From an uncultured Clostridia bacterium (GTDB lineage: Bacteria; Bacillota; Clostridia; Christensenellales; UBA1242): a stretch of DNA of 36,749 bases. The stretch lies in assembly GCA_947053595.1 (NCBI GenBank), contig CAMRSX010000012.1, positions 1 through 36,749 on the forward strand, given 5' to 3'. The position numbers and the translations under genes are program-made. Below are positions 23,117-31,460 of the stretch, in pieces. Each line of letters starts with the position of its first letter. Position 1 is the stretch's first letter. The notes beneath the pieces were generated by a model. The model ran no database searches. It was not told where the DNA came from and saw only the letters and a list, made by a program, of their open reading frames with translations.

Positions 23117-23946
23117 ATCTTAACTCCACTTGCCCCACAAGGCAAAATCAGCCCTTCGTCTGTTGGCAAACCAATTTCGTCCGCCTGCACATTTTCGTTT
23201 CCAAACACGCTTTTCAAGATGTTGGCAATCACCGTTGGCTGCAAGCCGGTGGTGTATGAATTGATGAGCACAAACAGCGGCTTTTGCGACAGCACCCCCT
23301 TGCAAAGCTGCACAAAGTCTGCCAAATTGTCCTCCAATTTCCACATCTCTCCGCTTGGCCCGCGGCCATAACTTGGTGGGTCCATAATTATGGCGTCATA
23401 GGTGTTGCCACGGCGAATTTCCCGCTCGATAAACTTTCCGCAATCATCCACAATAAAGCGGATGTTGGAAATGCCGTTGAGTTTGGCGTTTTCTTTTGCG
23501 CGCTCCACCATGCCTTTGCTGGCGTCCACATGGGTCACCAAGCCGCCCGCTTTGCTGCACGCCACCGACGCCCCGCCAGTGTAAGCAAACAAGTTTAGCA
23601 CCTTAATTTCCCGCCCAGCGCTTTCAATCAGCTGGCTCATCATCTGCCAGTTAACCGCCTGCTCTGGAAAGATGCCAGTGTGCTTAAAGCCCATGGGCTT
23701 GACAACAAACTTCATCCCCTGCCAACTCACAGTCCACTGCTGTGGAAGAGTTTTGTTAAAGTGCCAAAGCCCGCCGCCTTCCTTGCGCTCATAAAACGCG
23801 TCAACGCCCTTCTTTAAATCTTTCTTTTTGTGCCAAATCACCTGTGGGTCTGGGCGCAGCAAGCTGATGCCACCCCAACTTTCCAGCTTTTCGCCATCAC
23901 CCGTGGCAAGCACTTTAAAGTCAGTCCAAGAGTCTGCAATCCTCAA
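23104..23946 (-). CDS. Class I SAM-dependent rRNA methyltransferase (RlmI-like)
   Basis: A 280-residue S-adenosylmethionine methyltransferase of the RlmI/PF10672 type, which acts on cytosine-5 of large-subunit rRNA. Motifs are VLNLFAYTGGASVACSKAG for SAM binding, THVDASKGMVERAKEN, and DPPSYGRGP at the active site. I choose TTG 23946 as the start because AGGAG lies seven bases upstream and homologues start at the equivalent position before the DSGDGEKLE-like segment. A GTG at 24048 would add 34 Lys/Gln-rich residues but has no ribosome binding site. It overlaps the pseudouridine synthase gene and follows ileS. Confidence 0.9.
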   Translation of the reverse strand: MRIADSWTDFKVLATGDGEKLESWGGISLLRPDPQVIWHKKKDLKKGVDAFYERKEGGGLWHFNKTLPQQWTVSWQGMKFVVKPMGFKHTGIFPEQAVNWQMMSQLIESAGREIKVLNLFAYTGGASVACSKAGGLVTHVDASKGMVERAKENAKLNGISNIRFIVDDCGKFIEREIRRGNTYDAIIMDPPSYGRGPSGEMWKLEDNLADFVQLCKGVLSQKPLFVLINSYTTGLQPTVIANILKSVFGNENVQADEIGLPTDEGLILPCGASGVKIWKI

Positions 23947-24095
23947 AACTTTTCTCCTTTTCTTTTTGCCATTTTGCTTTTGTATTTGCTTTTCTTTTCT
24001 GCTGCAAATTTGTTTTTGTTGCAGCAAAGTTTCTTTTTGTGCAAACACAGCCTCAAAAACATCTTTGTCCGCTTTTTCAGCTCGCGTCTGCTTGC

Positions 24096-27000
24096 TTAAG
24101 CGTTTCCCTCATCACAAACTTTTTCAAGTTTGACAATGATGAAGCTTTCGCCCACTTCCACATTTTTTTCAATTGCAGGCTTTGCAATGTCTTCAACCGC
24201 GCGCTTGATGAGCACCTCTTGCTTGATTTTTTGCATGAAGTTGTAAAGCATGGTTGCAAGCTGCTCGTCAGCCGTTTCAAAATATGCATAAATTCTGTCG
24301 TCAATTTCAAAGCCCGCATCCTTTCTAAGCACCTGAAGCGCACGCACAAACTCGCGATATAACCCTTCCAAAATCAAGTCTTCATCCAAGGTGATGTCCA
24401 GCACAACGGTGTTGCCGTTTTCATGCGCAACCACAAAATCCGCCTTTGGCTTTTTCTCCAAATTGAAAAGACTGCTGTCCAAGCCCACAAACTCTGCCAC
24501 ATCCACTTTTCCAGCCTTAAAGCCTTCCACAGCCTTTGTGTTTTCTTCTTCAGAAAGCTGCCCCAGCGCCGTCTTAAGCTGCTGCACCCGCCCTTTAAGC
24601 ACCGCGCCCGCATTCTTGAAATTGACAGACAAAAACTCGTCATTAAACTTTCCGTCGTCTGTCACCGCTTCCAACGTTTTGACATTCAGCTCTTCCTTGA
24701 TGATGCCAGAAAAATCTTGCAACACGGCCTGCGTGTTTTCTCCGCCAGCAACATACATCACCCTAAGTGGCTGCTTGATTTTGATTTGATTTTCATTCCT
24801 CAGCCTCAGCGCCGTGGACATGATGTCACGCGCCACAGCAGTGTTTTGCAAGATGTTGCCAAAGTCTGCTTCAAATGGCCTTGGAAAGCCCGAAAGCATA
24901 ATGCACTCCGCCTCGTCCTTTTCCACTTCTCTCACCATGTTTTGCCAGATATATTCCGTCACAAAAGGAATGATTGGACACATAACCCCAGCAATGGCTT
25001 TGATGGCGTGATATAAGCACCAATAAGCCGTCAGTTGGTCTTGCTTGTTCTCGCTTTTCCAAAAACGCTTTCTGTTGGCACGAATATAGAAATTGGAGAT
25101 GTCATCCACCAACTTCTCAAAATCTTTCACAACCAAAAAGTTTTTGTCTTCGCCGTAGTTGTTGTCACTTTCTTGCACAAACTTGTTGATGCTGGCAATC
25201 AGCCACCTGTCGGACACACCCAGCTCTTGCAAATTTGGCACAAAGTGTGCAACATCTGGATTGTCAATGCAAGCATATGTGTTGAAGAAAGTGTAAATGT
25301 TCCAAAAGCCCAACAGCTTTCTTCTTGCCTCATCTGTCAAGTTGAAGCCAAATCTCATTTCGTTTGAGAAAGAGCTGGAGCAATAGAGATATCTAATCAC
25401 ATCCGCGCCCACCTTGTCGGCAACAGCATCGGCATCCAGCGAGTTTCCGCCACTCTTGTGAAACTCTCCGCCCTTTTCGTCCTTCACATATTGGTATGTC
25501 ACCACTTTTTTGTATGGAGCCTTTCCCGTCAGCACCACGCTGTTGATGAGAATGGAATAAAACCACAGCTTGATTTGCTCAATCATCTCGCACACATAGT
25601 CACTTGGAAAGTTTTCTTCAAAAAACTTCTTGTCAGAAAAATATTTTTTGGTGGAGAATGGCGTGATGCCCGCATCCAACCAAACATCTCCCACTTCACT
25701 CACGCGTGAAAGTTCTTCACCGCAAGGGCAAGTTATCTTAATTTCGTCAATCCAAGGCCTGTGAATGTTTGGCAAATTTTCCACCAGCGCTTTGTTCACC
25801 GCCTTTGCTTTCAACTCCTCCAAACTTCCAATCACATGCGTTTTGCCGCATTTTTCGCAAACATAAAATGGCAGTGGCAAGCCATAAAAACGGCTTCTGG
25901 AGATGTTCCAATCTCCCATGTTGTTAAGCCAGTCAATCATCCTCTTTTTGGCATATTCTGGCTTAAACTCCACTTCTTCAATGGCTTTCAGTGCCATTGG
26001 ACGAATGTCGTCCATCTTGATGAACCAAGCGGAAATCAATTTGTAAACAAGGTCTGTTTTACAGCGCCAGCAAAATGGATATGAGTGCTTATATTTGTGC
26101 GAATAAAGCAGCTTGCCGTCATCCTGAAGGCGGTTCACCACCAAGTCCACCACATCTGTCGTCTTTTTTCCAGCAAGAAAGCCTGTGTTTTCCAGCATAA
26201 CCCCTTGCTCGTTGATTGGGCAAATTTCAGGAAGGCCCAGCTTTTGCCCCAATTCAAAGTCTTCAGCGCCGCAACCAGGTGCAATATGCACAACAGAGGA
26301 GCCTTCCAACTTATCCACTTCATCCCAAGCCACAATCTTGTGCTCAAACTGCTGTTCTTTCAACTCTGGAAAGCATGTTTCATATGTCAGCCCCACAAGC
26401 TGGCTGCCCTTGAAGGTTTCCAAAATTTTCACTTCTTTTTTCAGCACGCCAAGGCGGTCTTTGCCCAACACAATGTTGTCGCCATCAAAGTTCACCTTCA
26501 CATATTCAAAATCTGGATTGACGGCCAGCGCAACATTGGCAGAAAGCGTCCAAGGCGTGGTTGTCCAAGCCACCATCTTAAAGTCTTTGCCTTTCACAGG
26601 CAACTTCACAAACACAGCGGTGTGCTCCACTTCATGATAAGAGCTGCTCATCTCATGCTCTGAAAGGCTTGTTCCGCATCGAGGGCACCATGCCATAGGC
26701 CTGTTTTTCCTGACAATCCAGCCTTTTTCATCACACCTTTTCAAAAAGTGCCAAATGGAAGTTATGTTTTCGTCTGTGTTGGTGAGATAGGAGTTGTCCC
26801 AATCCATCCACTGCCCCATTCGCACCGATTGATTGGTGATTTCATTGGCAAAATATTTCACTCTCTCCATGCACTTGTTGGTGAATTTGTCAATTCCGTA
26901 TTTCACAATGTCTGGCTTGCCATTCAAGCCCAGCTCTTTTTCGACATTCACTTCCACCCAAAGCCCCTGAGCGTCAAAGCCATTTTGATAGTGGCAATCT

Positions 27001-27227
27001 CTGCCCTTCAGCGCGTTGTAACGAATGGTCATATCCTTCAGAGTTCTGCCCCAAAAGTGATGCACTCCAAGGCGATTGTTGGCGGTTGCAGGCCCGTCCA
27101 AAAATTTAAAACGCTGTTTTCCCGCATTTTTGTTTTTCAGTTTTTCAAAACACTTGTTGTCTTTCCAAAATTTCAGAATGCCTTTTTCCATATCCACAAA
27201 GTTTGGCACTGCTTGTTCTTTTTTCAT
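24096..27227 (-). CDS. ileS: Isoleucyl-tRNA synthetase, type 2 with GXHH signature
   Basis: Charges tRNA-Ile with isoleucine. It has 1,043 residues. The first signature, normally HIGH, aligns as Gly54-Val-His-His57. The second, normally KMSKS, reads EFHKS at 588-592, keeping the catalytic second Lys. The CP1 editing domain has WTTTPWTLSANVALAV. Cys pairs (WCPRCGTSLSEHE) form a zinc-type insertion. The C-terminal anticodon-binding domain and a long tail follow. IleRS2 enzymes with GXHH, such as one of Priestia megaterium, have been reported to be extremely mupirocin-resistant. AGGAG precedes the ATG. No T-box leader is seen. As far as this window shows it is the only ileS. Confidence 0.95.
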   Translation of the reverse strand: MKKEQAVPNFVDMEKGILKFWKDNKCFEKLKNKNAGKQRFKFLDGPATANNRLGVHHFWGRTLKDMTIRYNALKGRDCHYQNGFDAQGLWVEVNVEKELGLNGKPDIVKYGIDKFTNKCMERVKYFANEITNQSVRMGQWMDWDNSYLTNTDENITSIWHFLKRCDEKGWIVRKNRPMAWCPRCGTSLSEHEMSSSYHEVEHTAVFVKLPVKGKDFKMVAWTTTPWTLSANVALAVNPDFEYVKVNFDGDNIVLGKDRLGVLKKEVKILETFKGSQLVGLTYETCFPELKEQQFEHKIVAWDEVDKLEGSSVVHIAPGCGAEDFELGQKLGLPEICPINEQGVMLENTGFLAGKKTTDVVDLVVNRLQDDGKLLYSHKYKHSYPFCWRCKTDLVYKLISAWFIKMDDIRPMALKAIEEVEFKPEYAKKRMIDWLNNMGDWNISRSRFYGLPLPFYVCEKCGKTHVIGSLEELKAKAVNKALVENLPNIHRPWIDEIKITCPCGEELSRVSEVGDVWLDAGITPFSTKKYFSDKKFFEENFPSDYVCEMIEQIKLWFYSILINSVVLTGKAPYKKVVTYQYVKDEKGGEFHKSGGNSLDADAVADKVGADVIRYLYCSSSFSNEMRFGFNLTDEARRKLLGFWNIYTFFNTYACIDNPDVAHFVPNLQELGVSDRWLIASINKFVQESDNNYGEDKNFLVVKDFEKLVDDISNFYIRANRKRFWKSENKQDQLTAYWCLYHAIKAIAGVMCPIIPFVTEYIWQNMVREVEKDEAECIMLSGFPRPFEADFGNILQNTAVARDIMSTALRLRNENQIKIKQPLRVMYVAGGENTQAVLQDFSGIIKEELNVKTLEAVTDDGKFNDEFLSVNFKNAGAVLKGRVQQLKTALGQLSEEENTKAVEGFKAGKVDVAEFVGLDSSLFNLEKKPKADFVVAHENGNTVVLDITLDEDLILEGLYREFVRALQVLRKDAGFEIDDRIYAYFETADEQLATMLYNFMQKIKQEVLIKRAVEDIAKPAIEKNVEVGESFIIVKLEKVCDEGNA

Positions 27228-27421
27228 ATTTTCTCCTAAAAATGTTTTCTTGTATTTTAAAATTGTGCTTACCCTTCAAGTTTTGCTTTGCTTTAAAACT
27301 TTTCTTTTTTGTTGTTGGCTTGTTTGCTTTCTTGTGTTTTTTTTGCTTCTTAAATTGCTTGTTCTTGCTTGTCTTAAAAATTCCTCAAAGCCCCTTTAAA
27401 GCCCCCAAAAAATGGCCGCCC

Positions 27422-27456
27422 CTTTGGCGCCACTTCTTTCTTTTCAAGGCGCAAAG
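27422..27456 (-). promoter_or_regulatory. Strong hairpin after the HEPN-CBS gene
   Basis: In the minus-strand RNA CTTTGCGCC pairs with GGCGCCAAAG over 9 bp with one bulge around a 16-nt loop. A T run comes about nine bases later, so it is not a textbook terminator. It lies in the 245-nt gap before ileS; the rest of that gap is A/G-rich and shows no recognisable T-box. Confidence 0.45.
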
Positions 27457-27472
27457 ACAAAAATTCAAAAGT

Positions 27473-28231
27473 TTAATAATCTTCCAAAATGTTGTTAAGT
27501 TTCAAGACATCCGAGTTTGTCATGATGCCCAGCGGCTTTTCCTTTGCCCCGCCATTTTTTGTAACCAAAATGGCAAGCAGTTTGGAGTTGTGATGAAACA
27601 AAGAAAGTGCCTGTTCCACCGTTATGTCCTTGTTGGCAAAAGCATAATAGTTGCTGTTTTCAATTTTGGACAACATATCCTCAATTTTCACAGAATCCAA
27701 ATATGCCTGTTCCTTGCCTCCCGAAAGCAAAAACTTTCCAAACGCGTCCAAAATTTTGGCACTGTTTGCCACGCCAATAATTTCGTTTTCGTCGTTAAAC
27801 ACAGGAAGGTTGGAATATGACGACGACGCAATCAGCTTAATCACCTCACGCATAGATTTTGAAGAATGCACCATGAGCACATCCCTTCGCGCAACAGAAT
27901 CCAACGCCCTTGGAGGCGTTGTCAAAAGCCTTTCAATAAGCTCAATTTTTTCCACCACTTCAATGTGCGGCTCGGCAATCACATAATCCCCATTGTCATG
28001 CACAATTGCATTTCTAAGACGACCAAAACTGACAAGGTCTTCCTCATATTTTCTCACGGTGAAATTAAATGCCACAGTTTTGCGCACAACCTCAGAAAAA
28101 CTCATGGTGCGGTTGAAACCATGGTGGGTTTTGATGGCATAGTCAATGTTGTTAAATGCCGACAAAAACCTCATGGCGTTTGTCTTTTCCACCCCATCCA
28201 AGCTTTCCAAATTTGTTTCTTTTTTTTCCAT
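27473..28231 (-). CDS. HEPN-like domain fused to two CBS domains
   Basis: A 252-residue cytosolic protein. Residues about 15-110 are helical and contain RLRNAIVH, with Arg73-x4-His78, matching the R-x4-6-H motif of HEPN-superfamily domains, many of which are RNases. Residues about 115-175 and 185-252 look like a CBS pair (Bateman module), which normally binds adenine nucleotides. The order suggests nucleotide control of the N-terminal domain; that is inference. A promoter lies directly upstream and AAAGGAATTGTT precedes the ATG. No adjacent partner such as a nucleotidyltransferase antitoxin is seen, so a housekeeping or regulatory role is more likely than a toxin role. Confidence 0.7.
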   Translation of the reverse strand: MEKKETNLESLDGVEKTNAMRFLSAFNNIDYAIKTHHGFNRTMSFSEVVRKTVAFNFTVRKYEEDLVSFGRLRNAIVHDNGDYVIAEPHIEVVEKIELIERLLTTPPRALDSVARRDVLMVHSSKSMREVIKLIASSSYSNLPVFNDENEIIGVANSAKILDAFGKFLLSGGKEQAYLDSVKIEDMLSKIENSNYYAFANKDITVEQALSLFHHNSKLLAILVTKNGGAKEKPLGIMTNSDVLKLNNILEDY

Positions 28232-28260
28232 AACAATTCCTTTAATTAAAATATAAATTG

Positions 28261-28288
28261 ATTATACAATAAAAGTGTGCAAAAGCAA
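28261..28288 (-). promoter_or_regulatory. Promoter of the HEPN-CBS gene
   Basis: On the minus strand TTGCTT (28288-28283) is separated by 16 bp from TATAAT (28266-28261). The transcript would start near 28254, with a short leader containing AAAGGA. Confidence 0.65.
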
Positions 28289-28322
28289 AAGCAAATTGAG
28301 GTATTTTTTCAATTTTGCAAAT

Positions 28323-28378
28323 AAAAAAAAGAGGATTTTTTTCTAAGAATTTCTCCCATCAAAAAACCTTCCTCTTTT
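28323..28378 (-). terminator. Terminator after yunB
   Basis: In the minus-strand RNA AAAAGAGGA pairs with TCCTCTTTT across a long loop that adds a TTTTTT/AAAAAA stem, and ends in a run of eight T. It separates yunB from the HEPN-CBS promoter. Confidence 0.75.
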
Positions 28379-28423
28379 CTTGCAGTTCTTGTTGCTTCAA
28401 GACAAGCACAAGTTGCCAAAAAA

Positions 28424-29113
28424 TCATTTTGGACTGAAGTTAAGCACACCACCCGAGCCAAAATAAACCTCCGGCACCTTTCCAACAATCACGCTTTCTG
28501 CCACAAGCATCTCTGTCACACTGTCAATGGTGGCGGTGTAAGCCGGCAAAATCATGCTGACACTTGCATACAGGTGAATGAAAATGGAATGATTGGTTTG
28601 ATTGATGCCCGCACTTACAAACTTGCTTTCAAAAGTGGAGGTCATTGCGCCAATGGGTGTCAGCTTAAGATTGATGTTTGGCCCAACGCCCGAAAGAAAG
28701 GGCAGCCCCGTAAAGGTGCCCGCAGCAACATCCAAGCCCTGTTTTCCCATGTTGTCAAGATACACCTGCGCCACCTGATAAAATTTTCTTGCAATCAAAT
28801 TAAGCCTGATGGTTTGCAGCGAAATCAGGCTGACGCTTCCGTCCTCGGCATAGTCCACATTCACCAAATCTTCATAGGTGACATTTTCTTCTGTCAGCAC
28901 CGAATATATGGCGTCACTCACGGCAGAGGTGGAAAGCGAAAAAACAGCATGTCTGGTTGCCTCCAACACAATGGGGTTGACAACGCAATAGACATACACA
29001 AAAAAGCAAACAAAACACGAAAGAAAAAGAAACAGCAAAATTGCAGCTTTTTTTCGTCTTTTTTTCTTGTGCTTGTTTTCATAAAGCTTAACCTTGGCGC
29101 AAGCATTTTTCAT
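28424..29113 (-). CDS. yunB: Sporulation protein YunB
   Basis: A 229-residue protein with a Lys/Arg-rich N-terminus, one membrane helix (about 22-44) and an extracytoplasmic domain. The diagnostic region matches YunB: a FTGLPFLSGVGPNINLKLTPIGA block, GINQTNHSIFIHLYASVSMILP, and VAESVIVGKVPEVYF. In B. subtilis yunB is a SigE-regulated sporulation gene of uncertain molecular function. I use ATG 29113 (Met-Lys-Asn-Ala); no ribosome binding site is seen, and CATATATATA stands ahead of it as a possible -10 region. The frame upstream to 29272 is not protein-like. It lies downstream of spoVAE. Confidence 0.88.
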   Translation of the reverse strand: MKNACAKVKLYENKHKKKRRKKAAILLFLFLSCFVCFFVYVYCVVNPIVLEATRHAVFSLSTSAVSDAIYSVLTEENVTYEDLVNVDYAEDGSVSLISLQTIRLNLIARKFYQVAQVYLDNMGKQGLDVAAGTFTGLPFLSGVGPNINLKLTPIGAMTSTFESKFVSAGINQTNHSIFIHLYASVSMILPAYTATIDSVTEMLVAESVIVGKVPEVYFGSGGVLNFSPK

Positions 29114-29318
29114 ATCAAGGTATATATATGTTTCAAGTCGACAAAATTTGCAAAAATTGGTTTTGTCATGTTTTTCATAAGTGCAAAAAACAAGCCTAAA
29201 AAAATGTCTGAATAGTTCTATAAAAAAGGCAAACGCCTCACAAAAAAACCAAAGACCATAAAAAAGCGACAAAATTAAAAAGTCAAGAAAAAATTAAAAG
29301 AACCGCAAAATTCAATAT

Positions 29319-29350
29319 ATTGTGGTGTTATGTAGTGCATAATACACAAC
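29319..29350 (-). repeat. Palindromic repeat, copy B
   Basis: An imperfect dyad: TTGTG/CACAA outer arms and TTATG/CATAA inner arms with a TAGTG loop. Read on the minus strand it aligns with the repeat at 17816-17850. It lies in the 262-nt spoVAE-yunB gap. The rest of that gap holds a possible weak promoter (TTGACT-17-TTTTAT near 29270-29295, minus) and no gene. Confidence 0.6.
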
Positions 29351-29375
29351 TTCTTGCGTAGTATGCAAACTTTGC

Positions 29376-29744
29376 TTATTTTTTGGTGTGAGAGCGGAAG
29401 ATGAGCGAAAACAAGAATGCAAAGCCAATGGCGGCGGCAATTCCACCCGCTGTGGCAGTTAAGCCTCCTGTGAAAATTCCCAAAAAGCCATGTGTTTTCA
29501 CAGCGCCAATTGCCCCTTTTGCCAGCGATGCGCCAAAGCCAATGATGGGCACATTGATGCCAGCCTTAGCAAAATCGGAGATGTAATCATATGCCCCAAC
29601 AGCTTGCAAAAACACGCCAGTAAGTTCAAACACAACCAAAATGCGAGCAGAGGTTATGTTGGTGAAAATAATCAGCATTTCACCAATCATACACACAAAG
29701 CCGCCAATTAAAAACACAATCAGATATGTCAAAAAAACATCCAT
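29376..29744 (-). CDS. spoVAE: Stage V sporulation protein AE
   Basis: A small inner-forespore-membrane protein, 122 residues with several hydrophobic segments. It belongs to the SpoVA channel that moves dipicolinate into the spore core and out during germination. The conserved pattern LIGGFVCMIGEML, NITSARILV and the Gly-rich VPIIGFGASLAKGA and FTGGLTATAGGIAAAI segments are clear. AAGGAGGGGAT precedes the ATG. It is the third gene of the clostridial-type spoVAC-D-E operon, 9 nt after spoVAD. Confidence 0.95.
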   Translation of the reverse strand: MDVFLTYLIVFLIGGFVCMIGEMLIIFTNITSARILVVFELTGVFLQAVGAYDYISDFAKAGINVPIIGFGASLAKGAIGAVKTHGFLGIFTGGLTATAGGIAAAIGFAFLFSLIFRSHTKK

Positions 29745-29753
29745 ATCCCCTCC

Positions 29754-30749
29754 TTAAGATTCCACCACAATTGCATGACACACGCAAGGAATTGAATCCC
29801 CTTGCTGAGTTGAGGTTGTTGAAAGCAGTGCGCCCGTTGGCAAAAACAGCACTTTTTTATATTGTCCATCCCTCAGTTTTGCCATGATGTAAGAGTTGAA
29901 CACTGTTGCACAGCACCCCGCCCCCGAGCCTCCACAAAGCGTTTTTTGGTCGTGGCGAAAATACATCTGCCCACAGTCGCCATAGTTCACGCCCAAGGTG
30001 ATGCCCTCGTCTTCCATAAGGTCAATCAAAATCTCACTGCCAAGCTTGCCAAGGTCGCCTGTCACAATCAAGTCATAGTCTTCCGGCGTGGTTTTGGTGT
30101 TGTGAAAGTGGCTGAGCAGCGTGTCCCTTGCAGCTGGCGCCATTGCAGCGCCCATGTCGTTGACATCCTTCACACCCCAATCCACAACTTTGCCAAATGT
30201 CACCATGGAAACCCTTGGTCCCTCTCCAGCCAAAGAAAGCACACATGCTCCCGCGCCTGTGATTGTCCACTGCGAAGTTGGCGGACGCTGATTGCCCAGC
30301 TCCAATGGGAAACGATATTGCCTCTCAGCCGTGGAAAAGTGCGAGCCTGTGCAGCAGACAATGTTGTCACAATAGCCGCCGTCCACCAGCACTGCCCCAA
30401 CAGCAATGCTTTCTGCCATGGTGGAGCAAGCGCCATAAACGCCAAGAAACGGAAATTGAAAAGCGCGAGCTGCATACGACGAGCTGATGATTTGGTTCAA
30501 AAGGTCGCCCGCAATCATCATGTCCACATCCCGCGGCTGAAGCTTTGCCTTTTGAATGACGCCCGTTATGGCGGTTTCCAGCATCTTTCTCTCCGCCTTT
30601 TCAAATGTGTCCTCGCCAAAGCAATCGTTTTTCATCACATAATCAAAATAGTCGCCAAAATTGCCATTGCCTTCTTTTGGCCCCACAATGCTGTAAGAGC
30701 CAATAATTTTTGGCTTTTTCTTAAGCTTGAAGGTCTGTTCTCTTTGCAT
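29754..30749 (-). CDS. spoVAD: Stage V sporulation protein AD
   Basis: A 331-residue soluble protein with a thiolase-like fold that in B. subtilis binds dipicolinate directly as part of the SpoVA complex. Conserved regions are GDYFDYVMKNDCFGEDTFEKAE, FLGVYGACSTMAES, TGSHFSTAERQYRFPLE and the C-terminal CGGSGAGCCATV block. TTTAAGGAGGAAAA precedes the ATG. The gap after spoVAC is unusually long (126 nt) and carries an open frame. Homologues are typically about 335-340 residues, so it is full length. The assignment is secure. Confidence 0.97.
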   Translation of the reverse strand: MQREQTFKLKKKPKIIGSYSIVGPKEGNGNFGDYFDYVMKNDCFGEDTFEKAERKMLETAITGVIQKAKLQPRDVDMMIAGDLLNQIISSSYAARAFQFPFLGVYGACSTMAESIAVGAVLVDGGYCDNIVCCTGSHFSTAERQYRFPLELGNQRPPTSQWTITGAGACVLSLAGEGPRVSMVTFGKVVDWGVKDVNDMGAAMAPAARDTLLSHFHNTKTTPEDYDLIVTGDLGKLGSEILIDLMEDEGITLGVNYGDCGQMYFRHDQKTLCGGSGAGCCATVFNSYIMAKLRDGQYKKVLFLPTGALLSTTSTQQGDSIPCVCHAIVVES

Positions 30750-30875
30750 TTTTCCTCCTTAAACTAAAAAACAACTTTCAAATCCAGCTTCTTAATCCCA
30801 CAAAGCGCTTTTTCAACAGCCACACAGCCTTCAAATGGGGAAAATTTTAGCCTCTTCAAATTTAATATTTCAGCA

Positions 30876-31331
30876 TCAAAACAAGCCAACAATCCAATAA
30901 ATCAGCCCCACAATCATGCTGGAAGCCACGCCAAACACAATCACTGGTCCCGCAATTGTGAACATCTTGACACAAATGCCATAAATGATGCCTTCACTTT
31001 TAAATTCAATGGAAGGGCTGGTGATGGAGTTTGAAAAACCTGTGATTGGCACAATGGAGCCGCCACCTGCAAACTTTCCAATTTGGTCATACACGCCAAT
31101 GCCCGTTAAAAACGAAGCAATAAAAATCAGCGTAATCAGCGTCAGCGCCCAGCCCGTCTGTTGCGACAAATTGGGAAAAATCAGCAAAAAAATGTCGTTG
31201 ATGCCCTGCCCAAACATACAAATCAGTCCGCCCACCCAAAAAGAGTTGAACAACGCTGGCCAAGGCTTGGTTTTGGGGATTTTCGCTGCAACATATTTGT
31301 TATAGGCCTCGTTGCGCTTTTTGTCTTCCAT
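30876..31331 (-). CDS. spoVAC: Stage V sporulation protein AC
   Basis: A 151-residue membrane protein of the SpoVA system; the B. subtilis protein acts as a mechanosensitive channel for dipicolinate release. The signature GGLICMFGQGINDIF, ASFLTGIGVYDQIGKFAGGGSIVPITGFSNSI and the C-terminal GLIYWIVGLF are present. AAGGAGAATTT precedes the ATG. It is the first gene of the spoVAC-D-E operon, divergent from the lipoprotein gene. A forespore (SigG) promoter is expected upstream, but I could not identify one convincingly. Confidence 0.96.
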   Translation of the reverse strand: MEDKKRNEAYNKYVAAKIPKTKPWPALFNSFWVGGLICMFGQGINDIFLLIFPNLSQQTGWALTLITLIFIASFLTGIGVYDQIGKFAGGGSIVPITGFSNSITSPSIEFKSEGIIYGICVKMFTIAGPVIVFGVASSMIVGLIYWIVGLF

Positions 31332-31460
31332 AAATTCTCCTTATCAGCGCAATTTTTTCCAAATTTCAGAGTTTTAAACACCAACACCGCTTGTTATCCC
31401 ACCTTTTTGCATAAAAGGCAGCAAAAGCGCAGAAACTATGGTTGACATATGGAGGAAAAA

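Noticed and set aside
23947..24048. GTG start giving a 34-residue Lys/Gln-rich extension of the rRNA methyltransferase
   Set aside because: There is no ribosome binding site for it, whereas TTG 23946 has AGGAG at ideal spacing and matches the start of homologues.
27228..27472. T-box riboswitch before ileS
   Set aside because: The gap is long enough and has a hairpin, but I find no T-box consensus (GGGTGGNACCGCG-like) and no following terminator/antiterminator pair.
29114..29272. N-terminal extension of YunB
   Set aside because: The frame is open but Phe/Cys-rich with no ribosome binding site, contains the likely promoter, and YunB homologues start near ATG 29113.
29862..30767. A 301-codon plus-strand open frame over spoVAD
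   Set aside because: spoVAD on the other strand matches its family along its whole length; the antisense frame has no recognisable motif or ribosome binding site.
31405..31440. SigG-type promoter (GCATA box) before the lipoprotein gene
   Set aside because: The GCATA at 31409 has only a poor match to a forespore -10 box at the right distance, so I do not call it.
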